NCBI GenBank assembly: GCA_900472605.1
Contig: UCJD01000002.1
Location: 1-47,887, forward strand
From: Hyphomicrobiales bacterium
GTDB lineage: Bacteria > Pseudomonadota > Alphaproteobacteria > Rhizobiales > Rhizobiaceae
DNA length: 47,887 bases
Direction: 5' to 3'
The notes under the pieces were generated by a model, which saw nothing but the letters and a program-made list of their open reading frames with translations, had not been told where the DNA came from and searched no databases. Both the position numbers and the translations under genes were made by a program. Shown piece by piece: positions 7,733 to 17,187 of the stretch (the stretch's first letter is position 1; each line of letters begins with the position of its first letter).

Positions 7733-8872
7733 ATGCGCAAATCGACCAACCTATCCGACCTTTCTATCAACCGTCGTGGGGCGCTCGCGCTTTCGGGTGC
7801 CCTGGCATTCAGCTCGCTGCTGTCAGTGCAGGGGCTTTCCCGGGCGGCCCTTGCCGAGACCGATGACCGGAAGACTGTAACGATCACCGATGAACTCGGC
7901 CGCGAAGTCAGCCTCAAGGCGCCGATCAAGGCCGTTTACACCGACCTCTGGTACCAGGCGGAGATCGTTCGGGCGATTGGGGCCGGCGATACGATTGTTT
8001 CGATCGACCAGAGCACCAATCCCGCGAAGAACGCGGCGAACAAGGACTATTTCGCCAAGTTCGCGAACCTTCCTGATGCAGGCAATTACAACGGCCCCAA
8101 CTGGGAAACGATTGCCGCCTCCGGCGCGGAGGTCTTCTTCACCCGCCGCAACGCGCCATGGCAGGATGCGATCGAGAAGCTGAAACCCTTCGGCATCGAG
8201 GTTGTCGTCGTCAGTACTTGGGATCCCAAGGTTCTGCGCGCGCAACTGCCCAACCTCGGCAAAATCTTCGGCAAGGAGAAGGGCGCGGCCGATCTCGCCA
8301 CGCTCTACGATGATATCGATGCGGTCCTCGCGGAGCATTTGAAAGGCGTAGAGCCGAAGAAGGTCTATTTCGAAAACAACGCGGATTTCGCCACGTCGCT
8401 TCCCGGCTCCGGCTTCCATGACACGATCGTGCACGGTGGCGGAAAGAACATCTTCGGCGACATCACCATCGCCAATACCGGCAGCGCGTCGGTCCACACC
8501 TACACGATCGATCCGGTCGAGATCATCAACCGCAACCCGGATGTGATCATCCACAACGGCGTCGACGGGCTGGCGGCCGGCTATGCGCCGTGGGACCAGA
8601 CACAGTTCGCGGCGCAGGCGCAGCGTATCATCGATCGTCCCGGCTGGAGCGCGATCAAGGCGGTTCAGGACAAGAACGTCATCGTCTTCAGCAACTTTTT
8701 CTTCTCCGCCCTCGGCAAACAGCTCGGCGCCCTGGCGGTCGCCAAATGGCTTTATCCGGATCGCCTCGCGGATGTCGATGTCGATGCCTATTTCGCCCGC
8801 TGGCTCAAGGCGCAGGGTGTCGAAGCCCGCTTCGTTGCCGACTACGCCTACAAGCTCGACGGCAAGGTTTGA
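7733..8872 (+). CDS. FecB/TroA-type periplasmic binding protein of a metal-chelate importer
   Basis: A 379-residue solute-binding protein of the helical-backbone (FecB/FepB, TroA-like) class. The N-terminus carries a signal with two adjacent arginines (INRRGALAL) followed by a hydrophobic stretch and an ALAE cleavage region, so Tat export is likely. Two lobes follow: VTITDELGREVSLKAPIKAV opens the first, and a segment with DPVEIINRNPDVII and PGWSAIKAVQDKNV is typical of siderophore or B12 binding proteins. It heads a tightly spaced operon with its FecCD permease and ATPase. Known family ligands are ferric siderophores, heme, cobalamin and other chelates; the ligand here is unknown. The enzymes downstream suggest the chelate is processed inside the cell. 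Confidence 0.85.
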   Translation: MRKSTNLSDLSINRRGALALSGALAFSSLLSVQGLSRAALAETDDRKTVTITDELGREVSLKAPIKAVYTDLWYQAEIVRAIGAGDTIVSIDQSTNPAKNAANKDYFAKFANLPDAGNYNGPNWETIAASGAEVFFTRRNAPWQDAIEKLKPFGIEVVVVSTWDPKVLRAQLPNLGKIFGKEKGAADLATLYDDIDAVLAEHLKGVEPKKVYFENNADFATSLPGSGFHDTIVHGGGKNIFGDITIANTGSASVHTYTIDPVEIINRNPDVIIHNGVDGLAAGYAPWDQTQFAAQAQRIIDRPGWSAIKAVQDKNVIVFSNFFFSALGKQLGALAVAKWLYPDRLADVDVDAYFARWLKAQGVEARFVADYAYKLDGKV

Positions 8873-8924
8873 GATGCAGCAACGCGCCGTAGCGCGACGA
8901 TACCCATTCAGACTCGAGGAAAAT

Positions 8925-10034
8925 ATGAGTTCAGTCCAAACGGAATCCCATTCTCCGCCTTTGCCGCATTCCTTGCCCGCCACCACCCGGAAACCGCGTG
9001 ACCGCTACAGCGGCCAGAAGCTTGCGATCGGCCTCGGGATCGCCGCCGTCGTCGTCACCGCTCTTGTCGGCATCCAGATCGGAACCTCGGGCGCGACGTT
9101 GATCGATGTGCTGCAGACCTTCTGGGCCAAGATTACCGGCACGGTGCCGACGGACCGCACCATGCTTCTGATGCACAACGTCATCTGGGAACTGCGCCTG
9201 CCGCGTGTGCTCCTGGCCATTCTCGGCGGCGCGGCGCTCGCCGTCGCCGGCACTTTGTTTCAGGGCCTGCTGCGCAATCCGCTGGTCAGCCCCTATACGC
9301 TCGGCATCGCCCCGGCAGCCGCCTTCGGCGCCTCGCTGGCGATCGTCGTCTTTGGCGCGACGGCAGGAAGCGCCGCGGTGTCCCTGGTTATCGGCGCGCT
9401 TCTGTTTTCCTTCATCAACACAGCGCTCGTTCTTTCGCTGGCATCCTCACGCAATCTCCATGCGACGACCCTTATCCTCGTCGGCATCGCGCTTTCGCAG
9501 CTCTTCGGCGCGCTGACGGCCTGCATCCAGTATTTTGCCGAGGACGAGGTGCTTGCGGCCATCGTGCGCTGGACATGGGGCTCGGTCAACAATTCGGCCT
9601 GGTATCAGGTGCTCGCGCTGTTCGCACTGCTTGCCCTCGCCTTCCCCTATATTCGCTTCCGCTCAAGCGCCCTCAATGCGATCGCTTTTGCTGGCGACGA
9701 TTCGGCCAAGAGCCTCGGCGTCGCCGTCTCGACGGTCCGGCTGCAGACGATCGCGATCGCCGCGACGCTGACGGCGGTGACCATCGCGTTCACCGGCATT
9801 ATCGGCTTCGTCGGACTGGTCGCACCGCACATCGCGCGGCTGGTCGTCGGCCCCAACCACCGCTTCCTCATTGCGTTTTCGGCCATCATCGGCGCTCTCC
9901 TTCTCGTCGTCGCCGATGCTGTCGGCAGGCTCGTCATCTCTCCTGGCGTCATCCCCGTCGGGATCATCGACGCCTTGGTTGGCGCACCGATCTTCCTCTA
10001 CCTCATCCTCTCTCGACAAAAGGCAATCGAATGA
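8925..10034 (+). CDS. FecCD-family ABC transporter permease
   Basis: A 369-residue polytopic membrane protein of the FecCD/BtuC family, expected to form about ten transmembrane helices as a homodimer. Family landmarks are visible: LRLPRVLLAILGGAALAVAG, LFQGLLRNPLVSPYTLGI, FTGIIGFVGLVAPHIAR (coupling to the ATPase) and a C-terminal PVGIIDALVGAPIFLYLI. I place the start at ATG 8925 because CGAGGAAA lies just upstream. A hydrophilic N-terminal stretch of about 30 residues precedes the first helix. The stop overlaps the ATPase start (ATGA), so the two are translationally coupled. Confidence 0.92.
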   Translation: MSSVQTESHSPPLPHSLPATTRKPRDRYSGQKLAIGLGIAAVVVTALVGIQIGTSGATLIDVLQTFWAKITGTVPTDRTMLLMHNVIWELRLPRVLLAILGGAALAVAGTLFQGLLRNPLVSPYTLGIAPAAAFGASLAIVVFGATAGSAAVSLVIGALLFSFINTALVLSLASSRNLHATTLILVGIALSQLFGALTACIQYFAEDEVLAAIVRWTWGSVNNSAWYQVLALFALLALAFPYIRFRSSALNAIAFAGDDSAKSLGVAVSTVRLQTIAIAATLTAVTIAFTGIIGFVGLVAPHIARLVVGPNHRFLIAFSAIIGALLLVVADAVGRLVISPGVIPVGIIDALVGAPIFLYLILSRQKAIE

Positions 10035-10888
10035 CCCTCCAGATTTCCTCACTCGAAGTCGGCTATGGCAAAAGACAGGTCGTCAAGGGCGCGAACCTGA
10101 CGATCGGCAAAGGCGAACTCGTCGGCCTTCTCGGATCGAACGGCTCGGGCAAGTCGACGCTTATCAAGACGATCGCCGGGATCAACACGCCGACATCAGG
10201 GTCGATCACCTGGAACGGCGACACGGATATCACCAAGCTTGCACGCCGCGATCTCGCCCGTATCGTCGCCTACGTGCCGCAATCGATCGGACTGTCTTTC
10301 GGGCTCGATATCCGCGAAGCCGTGCTACTCGGACGCACCCCTTACTTCGGCACCCGCCCGCGGGACGAGGACTGGGCCCATGTCGATGCCGCCATGCAGC
10401 GCATGGGCCTTGACGATTTAGGCGACCGGTCCGTCACGGAGCTTTCCGGCGGCCAGGGACAGCGCGTGCTGATTGCCCGCGCCCTCGCCCAGGATCCGGA
10501 AATCCTGCTTCTGGACGAACCGACCAGCGCTCTCGATATCCGCTATCAGTGGCAGACATTGGCCGTTGCCAGAGACGTCACCCGCAAGAACAATGTCGCA
10601 GCCGTGATCGCCATTCACGATCTCAACCAGGCTGCTCGCTTTACCGATCGCGTGGTTTTCCTGCAGGACGGAGTGGTGATTGCCGAAGGGCGCCCAGCGG
10701 ACGTGTATACGCCCGAACTGATCAAACGGGTTTACGGCGTGGAGGTGGAACTGTCGCTGCACAAGGGCTTCGTACAGGTCCATCCGCTGTCGGAGCGCGA
10801 TCAGTCCGCTCTCGGACTGCATTCTGCACCACCGGAGCCTGCTCACGGGCCGCGTTCCGTTGAACAGCGCGGCTATGCGACAGCCTGA
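10031..10888 (+). CDS. FepC-type ABC transporter ATP-binding protein
   Basis: A 285-residue ATPase for the upstream binding protein and permease. Walker A is GSNGSGKST (about residues 36-44), the signature is LSGGQGQRV, Walker B is [12 protein letters not shown], and the switch histidine is in AIHDLNQA, so all motifs are intact. It belongs to the metal-siderophore (FepC/BtuD) class. A C-terminal extension of about 35 residues after the usual end contains several histidines. The start overlaps the permease stop by four bases, and the monooxygenase gene follows after 22 bases. Confidence 0.92.
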   Translation: MTLQISSLEVGYGKRQVVKGANLTIGKGELVGLLGSNGSGKSTLIKTIAGINTPTSGSITWNGDTDITKLARRDLARIVAYVPQSIGLSFGLDIREAVLLGRTPYFGTRPRDEDWAHVDAAMQRMGLDDLGDRSVTELSGGQGQRVLIARALAQDPEILLLDEPTSALDIRYQWQTLAVARDVTRKNNVAAVIAIHDLNQAARFTDRVVFLQDGVVIAEGRPADVYTPELIKRVYGVEVELSLHKGFVQVHPLSERDQSALGLHSAPPEPAHGPRSVEQRGYATA

Positions 10889-10910
10889 AACTTTTTCGAG
10901 GACAATCGAC

Positions 10911-12230
10911 ATGACGAACAAATGGGCGGGCCGCAGCAGTGAACGCGGCCCAGGACTGGTGCTCGGCCTGCTCCTGGGCGGAACCGGACAGACGAAGAAG
11001 AAGGGGCGCGACGGCCCAACCGACAACCTGCTCGATATCGACGCCTATGTCGAGCAGGCGCAACAGGCCGAACGCGGCAAGATCCACACGGTCTTCCTTG
11101 CCGATGCGCTCGTGACCAGCGACACTGCGCCGAAACCGGGACTGGAACCGGTGACGCTGCTGAGCGCACTTGCCGCAAAGACGTCTCGGATCGGGCTGAT
11201 CGGCTCTATCTCGACATCCTTCACCGAGCCCTACAATCTGGCCCGGCAGGTCCTGTCGCTCGATCACATCTCCAAGGGCCGGGCTGGCTGGAACCTCGTC
11301 ACGTCCTCGGCAGGGGAGAAGAACTTCGGCAAGCCGCTCCCCGCGCACGACGATCGCTATGCGATCGCCGAGGAGTTTGCGGGCGTGGTCCAGGCGCTAT
11401 GGGAAAGCTGGGAGGCCGACGCCGTCAGCTATGACGATAGCGGCCGCCAGATCATCGATGCAGGCAAGGTGCACCGCATCGACTGGAACAGCCGCCACTT
11501 TTCCGTCCAGGGACCGCTCAACGTTTCGCGCAGCCCGCAGGACAAGCCCATTCTTGCTCAGGCCGGATCGTCCACCGAAGGAAGGCAGCTCGGCGCGCGC
11601 GTGGCCGACGTCATCTTCACCACGGGGCTTACCGAGGCCGAGCCGTCGATCGACCTCTATCGCGACTTCAAGCAACGTGCGTCCGCCTATGGGAGATCGC
11701 CGGATGCGATCAAGATCCTGCCGGGCGTGGCGCCGGTCATCGGCTCCACCGACGAAGAGGCCAAGCGCTTCTGGCGGAACGTGATCGACGACATCGATTT
11801 CGAGGAAGGGCGCAAATCGCTCGCCGGCCAGTTCGGTGGCATTGATTTCGAAGGGATCGACCTCGACGCGGAAATCCCGCTCAACGACCTGCCGCAAACG
11901 GCCAATGTCCAGGGGCGCCGGTCCCGCTTCGGCGTCTTCCGCGAGCTTATCGAAAGCGGCAAGGTCCGCACGGTGCGCGACCTCATCATTTATCACTCCA
12001 GCGGTGCCGGCCACTGGTTCCCGATCGGCTCGGTGGAGAACATCGCCGATCAGCTGCAGGACCGCTACGAAAGGGGCGCAAGCGACGGCTTCAACTTCCT
12101 GGCCTTCACCCTGAAATACGAGCTCGGTCTCTCCGCCGTCACGGATCACCTGATTCCTGAACTGCAGAAGCGCGGCATATTCCATTACGACTATCAACAT
12201 GAAACCCTCAGGCAGAACCTGGGCGTCTGA
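10911..12230 (+). CDS. LLM-class flavin-dependent monooxygenase, NtaA/SnaA/DmoA type
   Basis: A 439-residue TIM-barrel monooxygenase of the bacterial-luciferase-like superfamily, in the subgroup of nitrilotriacetate (NtaA), EDTA (EmoA), dimethyl sulfide (DmoA) and pristinamycin (SnaA) monooxygenases. Subgroup marks include VFLADAL near the start, PVTLLSALAAKTSRIGLIGS, ARQVLSLDHISKGRAGWNLVTS, HFSVQGPLNVSRSPQDKP, then LAQAGSSTEGRQLGARVADV. These enzymes use FMNH2 from a separate reductase and O2 to cleave C-N or C-S bonds. No flavin reductase is encoded nearby. Its position in a metal-chelate uptake operon suggests oxidative breakdown of an imported ligand, as in NTA/EDTA metabolism, but this is inference. 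CGAGGA precedes the ATG. Confidence 0.87.
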   Translation: MTNKWAGRSSERGPGLVLGLLLGGTGQTKKKGRDGPTDNLLDIDAYVEQAQQAERGKIHTVFLADALVTSDTAPKPGLEPVTLLSALAAKTSRIGLIGSISTSFTEPYNLARQVLSLDHISKGRAGWNLVTSSAGEKNFGKPLPAHDDRYAIAEEFAGVVQALWESWEADAVSYDDSGRQIIDAGKVHRIDWNSRHFSVQGPLNVSRSPQDKPILAQAGSSTEGRQLGARVADVIFTTGLTEAEPSIDLYRDFKQRASAYGRSPDAIKILPGVAPVIGSTDEEAKRFWRNVIDDIDFEEGRKSLAGQFGGIDFEGIDLDAEIPLNDLPQTANVQGRRSRFGVFRELIESGKVRTVRDLIIYHSSGAGHWFPIGSVENIADQLQDRYERGASDGFNFLAFTLKYELGLSAVTDHLIPELQKRGIFHYDYQHETLRQNLGV

Positions 12231-12253
12231 CCAAGGAAGGCGAGGACAAGGAC

Positions 12254-13282
12254 ATGACACGCTATGTAATCATCGGAGCCGGCGCGGTCGGCGCTAGCCT
12301 TGCGGCACAATTCGAACTGGCAGGAATTCCCTACGCTCTGGTCGGCCGCGGCGCGCAGATCAGCCATATCAGGGAGCACGGATTGAGTTACCGCCGGCCG
12401 ACGGGCACGCAGCAGGTGAAGCTCAATGCTTTTGATCTGTCGGATCCGCCCGAACTGACGCCCCAGGATATCCTGCTCCTGACGGTCAAGTCGCAAGATG
12501 CGTCAAGCGCGCTTGCTTTCTGGTCCTGGCGCAACGTTTCGGGCGCGGCTGATCCGGCTGCGGTGATCCTTCCAATCGTCGCCTTCCAGAACGGCTTGGC
12601 AACCGAGGCGCTGGCGCTTCGAACCTTCGCCCATGTCTATGGCGCCAGCATCATGACGCCGGCCCGGTTCACCGAAACCGGCAATGTCGTGTGCGGCGGC
12701 GACCCGGAAGTCGGCGTCGTCACGATCGGGCGCTTTCCACGAGGCCGAGACGAAACCAGCAACCGCATTGCAACAGACCTCAAACGGGCGGGTTACCTCG
12801 CCGAAACGACGGGCGAGATAACCGGCTGGAAATCGGCCAAACTGCTTCACAACGCCCGCAACGTGCTGGAACTGTTCCATGGTCCGGCGGACCTCAGGAG
12901 CGAGATCGGCGAAAGCTTGGTGGACGAAGCGCGGCGTGCGCTCCAGGCGGCCGGCTACAGGCTTGCCGCGCCATCCGAGCGCAACATCGATATTTCGAAC
13001 TGGGGGGTGGCTGAGAACAGCGGCATCCACCCAGGCCAGCAATCGACCTGGCAAAGCTTCACCCGTGGCGCATCAAGCGAGGTGGATTTTCTCAACGGCG
13101 AGATCGTCCTGCTCGGCCGCCTGCACGGCATAGCCACACCTTATAACAACGCCGTCCAACGTATCGCCGGAGAGCTTGCACAATACGGCGAATTTTCGAG
13201 CCCGCTTCCTCTTGACGACATCTTGGCTGATGTCGACATGCGCGACCAGCGGGATTATATCGAATTTGCGACAGCCCGCTAA
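12254..13282 (+). CDS. Ketopantoate-reductase-like (ApbA/PanE) oxidoreductase
   Basis: A 342-residue two-domain dehydrogenase of the ApbA/PanE family. The N-terminal Rossmann motif is IIGAGAVGASLA (residues 6-17) and TVKSQD follows in the NADP domain. The C-terminal helical domain has WKSAKLLHNARN, which matches the W-x-K-L-x-x-N signature bearing the catalytic lysine and substrate asparagine. True PanE reduces ketopantoate to pantoate for CoA. Relatives in catabolic operons reduce other 2-keto acids or oxidise hydroxyacids. Its position as the last gene of the chelate-importer/monooxygenase operon, 23 bases after the monooxygenase, argues for an accessory catabolic role rather than pantothenate synthesis. 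Confidence 0.82.
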   Translation: MTRYVIIGAGAVGASLAAQFELAGIPYALVGRGAQISHIREHGLSYRRPTGTQQVKLNAFDLSDPPELTPQDILLLTVKSQDASSALAFWSWRNVSGAADPAAVILPIVAFQNGLATEALALRTFAHVYGASIMTPARFTETGNVVCGGDPEVGVVTIGRFPRGRDETSNRIATDLKRAGYLAETTGEITGWKSAKLLHNARNVLELFHGPADLRSEIGESLVDEARRALQAAGYRLAAPSERNIDISNWGVAENSGIHPGQQSTWQSFTRGASSEVDFLNGEIVLLGRLHGIATPYNNAVQRIAGELAQYGEFSSPLPLDDILADVDMRDQRDYIEFATAR

Positions 13283-13560
13283 AAAGCTCAGGCCAATGGG
13301 TTGCTAGTGGAGCTGCGCCGACGGGCCGGCGCGAAGCGTCGGCTATCGCATCGACGGCGACCAGATAACACTGGGCAAGCGCCATACAGGATTACAACGG
13401 CGTGGAAATCGTAAGGAGAGAACAACGGTTACACCTCGTGACGTCTCGCCGTCCCCCAGCTTGCATTCTGGGCACTGCGTACGCGGAGATCGACCTCCTT
13501 GAAGAGATTTGGATCGACTATCCACCTGTTAAACGTGCCTCGCGATATACCACAGACCCC

Positions 13561-14343
13561 TTATAGCTGAACGGCTATCTCACCCTCGGACCGTCGAATA
13601 TATCCCCTGCTGCCATCGAGTAGCGTTTTCGTATACGGGTGCTCAACTTCGTTCTCCAGCAGTTGCTTCCGCGTTGCGATCTCGACGAAAACGCCATCCT
13701 GCATGACAGCCACCCGGTTGCAGAGATGCGCAATAACAGCCATGTCGTGGCTGACTAGGATATAGGTCAGCTTCGAGCGTTCCCGCAGATCCTTCAGCAG
13801 ATTGAGAATTTCCGCCTGGATCGAGACGTCGAGCGCCGAGGTCGGTTCATCGAGCAAAAGAATCTTCGGTTTGAGGATGAGCGCACGGGCAATCGCCACG
13901 CGCTGCCGCTGCCCGCCGGAGAGCTGGTGCGGGAAACGATGCCGAAAGCCCGGCGGCAGGCCGACATCGCGCAGCACTTGCTCGACCCGCTCCTGCCTCC
14001 GATCCAGCCCATGGATTTCGAGAGGCTCCAGCAGCGTACGCCCGATCGTGTGGCGCGGATGCAGGGAGCCGAAAGGATCCTGAAACACCATTTGCTGCTT
14101 GGCGAGTTGTGCGCGGGACCGCTTCGGACCGACCAGGTCTCCATCGACCGAAACCGAACCACTCCATCCCTTGATGCGTCCAGCCAGTGCGCCAAGCACC
14201 GTCGACTTGCCGCATCCACTTTCGCCAACGAGGCCGAATGTCTCGCCGGGGGCCACCTCGAAGGCGACGCTTTTGACGACCTGCTTGAAATCATTGCCGG
14301 TGCCGAAAGACACGGCGAGATCGTTTACCGATATGATGGACAT
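13561..14343 (-). CDS. Oligopeptide/dipeptide-type ABC ATPase (DppF-like)
   Basis: A 260-residue ATPase with Walker A GESGCGKST, signature [15 protein letters not shown], Walker [15 protein letters not shown] and switch SHDMAVI. It matches the second ATPase (DppF/OppF) of family-5 importers. It is shorter than typical DppF (about 330 residues) because the C-terminal oligopeptide-binding tail is reduced. It is the last gene of a five-gene minus-strand operon (binding protein, two permeases, two ATPases), and its start is one base after the stop of the first ATPase. A 278-base convergent gap separates it from the ketopantoate-reductase-like gene. Confidence 0.9.
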   Translation of the reverse strand: MSIISVNDLAVSFGTGNDFKQVVKSVAFEVAPGETFGLVGESGCGKSTVLGALAGRIKGWSGSVSVDGDLVGPKRSRAQLAKQQMVFQDPFGSLHPRHTIGRTLLEPLEIHGLDRRQERVEQVLRDVGLPPGFRHRFPHQLSGGQRQRVAIARALILKPKILLLDEPTSALDVSIQAEILNLLKDLRERSKLTYILVSHDMAVIAHLCNRVAVMQDGVFVEIATRKQLLENEVEHPYTKTLLDGSRGYIRRSEGEIAVQL

Positions 14344-14344
14344 G

Positions 14345-15193
14345 TCACGCCTCCCCCCAGCTTGCCTGACGCTTCAGCACTTCCAGGCGGTCTCGTGGAT
14401 GATCGAGACTTGGGAGTGCCTCAAGCAGGCCGCGTGTATAGGGATGGGTTGCTTCGTCGAGCCTAGCGGCTTCGATCGTTTCGACGATGCGGCCCGCATA
14501 CATGATGATGACACGGTCGCAGAAGCTCTTCACGAGATTGAGGTCGTGGGAAATGAAGATAAGGCCGATATTGCGCTCGGTGATCAGGTCATCGAGGATC
14601 GACAGCACCTGCTGGCGCACCGTGACGTCGAGCGCCGAAGTCGGCTCGTCGGCGATGATCAGCGAGGGCGACGAGATCAGCATCATCGAGATCATGATGC
14701 GCTGCCCCATGCCGCCCGAGACCTCGTGCGGGTAGAGATTGAAGACGCGCTGAGGGTCGCGGATATTCACCCGCTCCAGCATGGCGAGCGTGCGCTCGCG
14801 CGCCGCCTTCTTTCCAAGGCGCTCGTGCAGGATGACGGTCTCGGCGATCTGCTCGCCGACGGTCATGACAGGATTGAGCGAATATTTCGGGTCCTGCAAG
14901 ATCATCGAGATCCGGCTGCCGCGAATTGCCCGCATGTCGGCTTCGCTGGCAGACAGGAGATCGACGTCCTCGAAGCGCAACTCATCGGCAACGACGCGAG
15001 CCGTGCCCGGCTGCAGTCGCATGATCGCGCGCCCGGTCGTGCTCTTGCCGGAGCCGGACTCGCCGATGATGCCCACTTTCTCGCGGCCGACATCGAAGCT
15101 GACATTCTTGACGGCGTTGACGACGCCGGACAGCGTCGGAAACTCTACCGACATATTCTTGACCGAGAGGATCGGTTTTGACTGTTCAGGCAT
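14345..15193 (-). CDS. Oligopeptide/dipeptide-type ABC ATPase (DppD-like)
   Basis: A 282-residue ATPase of the DppD/OppD class. Walker A is [11 protein letters not shown], the signature [13 protein letters not shown], Walker [15 protein letters not shown] and the switch SHDLNLV. The Q-loop region [20 protein letters not shown] is characteristic of this class. I start at ATG 15193 (MPEQSK), which overlaps the permease stop by eight bases; an in-frame ATG 12 codons earlier lies deeper in the permease gene and is less likely. It works with the DppF-like partner to power the two permeases. Confidence 0.9.
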   Translation of the reverse strand: MPEQSKPILSVKNMSVEFPTLSGVVNAVKNVSFDVGREKVGIIGESGSGKSTTGRAIMRLQPGTARVVADELRFEDVDLLSASEADMRAIRGSRISMILQDPKYSLNPVMTVGEQIAETVILHERLGKKAARERTLAMLERVNIRDPQRVFNLYPHEVSGGMGQRIMISMMLISSPSLIIADEPTSALDVTVRQQVLSILDDLITERNIGLIFISHDLNLVKSFCDRVIIMYAGRIVETIEAARLDEATHPYTRGLLEALPSLDHPRDRLEVLKRQASWGEA

Positions 15194-16097
15194 TGCGGGG
15201 ATCCATGATGTCGCGCAGTCCGTCGCCAAGCAGGTTGAAGGCGAGACTGACCAGGAGAATGGCGATGCCGGGAACCGTCGTCAGCCACCAGGCATCGAGA
15301 AGATATTGCCGGCCGGAGGCAGCCATGGCGCCCCATTCCGGCATCGGTGGCTGAGCGCCGAGCCCGAGGAAGCCAAGACCTGCCGCCGTCAGGATGACGC
15401 TCGACATGTTGAGCGTCAGGCGGATGATGATCGACGGGGCGCAAAGCGGCACGATATGGCGAAACAGAATGCGCCCCATACCGGCGCCCTGCAACTCGGC
15501 TGCAACGACGAAATCGGCGGCGCGGAACGTCAGTGTCTCGGCGCGCGCCAGACGCGCAATCGGCGGCCAGACGGTGAGCGCGATGGCGATGACCGCATTC
15601 TCGATGCCAGGACCAAGTGCTGCGGAAAAGGCGAGTGCCAGCACGAGACTTGGAAACGACAGGAAGATATCGGTGATGCGCATCAGGACGACATCGACCC
15701 AGCCACCGAGATAGCCGGCGGTCGCGCCGATCGCAAAGCCGATGGGCGCAACGATGACCGTGACCAGGATACTGATGTAAAGCGTTGTGCGGGCGCCGTA
15801 GATGAGGCGGGAATAGACGTCTCGGCCGAATTCGTCCGTGCCGAACCAGTTGGCCGAGGATGGCGGCTTCAGCGCCATCGTCAGATCCTGGGCGATCGGA
15901 TCATGATTGGCGAGCAGCGGCGCGAAGGTCGCGATGAGAACCAGCATCAGCACGACGACGAAGCCGGCGAATGCCAATGGGTTGGCGATCAGGTTCAGCC
16001 ACAGGACATAGGCCTTGTGGAGGCGCGCCTGCCGTGTCGAGGAAAACTCCTCGTTGATCAGCCAATTGTGCAGATCGTTGAAATAACGTGTCGCCAT
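15186..16097 (-). CDS. DppC-type ABC transporter permease
   Basis: A 303-residue inner-membrane permease with the usual six-helix layout of DppC. A cytoplasmic N-terminus of about 35 residues precedes the first helix ([20 protein letters not shown]). The periplasmic [20 protein letters not shown] motif of this family is present, and the EAA loop for ATPase contact ([17 protein letters not shown]) is near residue 215. The C-terminus ends with the family signature [15 protein letters not shown]. It partners with the DppB-type permease, four bases upstream. Confidence 0.92.
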   Translation of the reverse strand: MATRYFNDLHNWLINEEFSSTRQARLHKAYVLWLNLIANPLAFAGFVVVLMLVLIATFAPLLANHDPIAQDLTMALKPPSSANWFGTDEFGRDVYSRLIYGARTTLYISILVTVIVAPIGFAIGATAGYLGGWVDVVLMRITDIFLSFPSLVLALAFSAALGPGIENAVIAIALTVWPPIARLARAETLTFRAADFVVAAELQGAGMGRILFRHIVPLCAPSIIIRLTLNMSSVILTAAGLGFLGLGAQPPMPEWGAMAASGRQYLLDAWWLTTVPGIAILLVSLAFNLLGDGLRDIMDPRNA

Positions 16098-16101
16098 GAT
16101 G

Positions 16102-17163
16102 TCACCGAGTGCGCGGATCGAGGAACCGATAGGTCAGGTCCGACAGGAGATTGATGGCAATCGAAATGATGCCGATGAGGAGCACGCTGCCAAGCACCGC
16201 GTTCATGTCGGCGAAGAACAGCGCCGAGGTCAGGTACTGGCCAAGGCCGGGCCAAGCGAAGACCGTCTCGATCAGAACAGTGCCGTCAAGCAGGCCACAA
16301 TAGGCCAAGGCAATGATCGTGAGCAGCTGAACGCGGATATTGCGGAAGGCATGGCGCCACACGATTGCCCGCTGACCGAGGCCCTTGGCCTTGGCGGTCA
16401 GCACATATTCCTGCCTGAGCTGCTCAAGCATGAAGCTGCGGCTCATGCGGCTGAGATAGGCCATCGCGGCATAGCCGAGGATCAGCGCGGGGGCCGCGAC
16501 ATGCAGCAGGGCGTCCCGGAAGACTTCCCATTCGCCGGCAAGGATTGCATCGACGAGGATCGAATTGGTCGGCCCCTCGACCAGCCCCTCATTATAGACG
16601 TCGAGCCGACCGCTGCCGGGTATGATGCCGAACTTCGCGTAAAAGACGAGGATGACAATGGTGCCCAGCCAGAAGATCGGCGTCGAGTGGCCGAGTAGGC
16701 CGACGACACGCGCCAGATGATCGACCCAGGTGCCTTTGCGGACGGCCGAGATGATGCCGAGCGGGATACCGAAGCCTGCGCCGATGATCGTTGCCAGCGT
16801 GGCGAGCTCCAACGTTGCCGGGAAGACGCGGGCGAGATCGCTGGCGACGGGGTTCTTCGTTACATGGGACTGGCCGAAATCCAGATGCGCGACATTGCCG
16901 AGATAGGTGGCGAACTGCACATAGAGCGGCTGATCCAGCCCCATCTCCTTGTAGACGCGCTCATAGGTCTCGTGATCGGCCTGGTCGCCGATCACGGCGA
17001 TGACAGGATCGGCGGGCACCATGCGGCCGACAACGAAGGTGATGACAAGCAGGCCGAGCAGCGTCGTCAGGATGACGGCAAAGGATGCCGTCACCTTGCG
17101 CAGCGCGCCGAGCGCAGCACGTGCGCCTGCGGAAGCGTTTCCAGATGTCTGTGAGATACTCAC
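16102..17163 (-). CDS. DppB-type ABC transporter permease
   Basis: A 353-residue permease of the DppB/OppB class. An unusual hydrophilic N-terminus of about 28 residues precedes helix 1. The pattern [19 protein letters not shown] and then [18 protein letters not shown] is diagnostic of DppB. The EAA loop ([20 protein letters not shown]) and the C-terminal [13 protein letters not shown] motif are present. The start is GTG with GAGGAG seven bases upstream. It is preceded by the binding-protein gene with a 24-base gap. Confidence 0.92.
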   Translation of the reverse strand: MSISQTSGNASAGARAALGALRKVTASFAVILTTLLGLLVITFVVGRMVPADPVIAVIGDQADHETYERVYKEMGLDQPLYVQFATYLGNVAHLDFGQSHVTKNPVASDLARVFPATLELATLATIIGAGFGIPLGIISAVRKGTWVDHLARVVGLLGHSTPIFWLGTIVILVFYAKFGIIPGSGRLDVYNEGLVEGPTNSILVDAILAGEWEVFRDALLHVAAPALILGYAAMAYLSRMSRSFMLEQLRQEYVLTAKAKGLGQRAIVWRHAFRNIRVQLLTIIALAYCGLLDGTVLIETVFAWPGLGQYLTSALFFADMNAVLGSVLLIGIISIAINLLSDLTYRFLDPRTR

Positions 17164-17187
17164 GTCATTCTCCTCGACAGGAAGGGC

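Noticed and set aside
7823..8986. A 387-codon minus-strand frame opposite the metal-chelate binding protein
   Set aside because: The plus strand encodes a clear periplasmic binding protein with signal peptide and operon context; the opposite frame is an antisense artefact rich in Arg, Asp and Val.
14781..16154. A 457-codon plus-strand frame opposite the Dpp-type ATPase and permease
   Set aside because: It shows no domain, has low-complexity arginine, aspartate and glutamine content, and overlaps well-supported genes.
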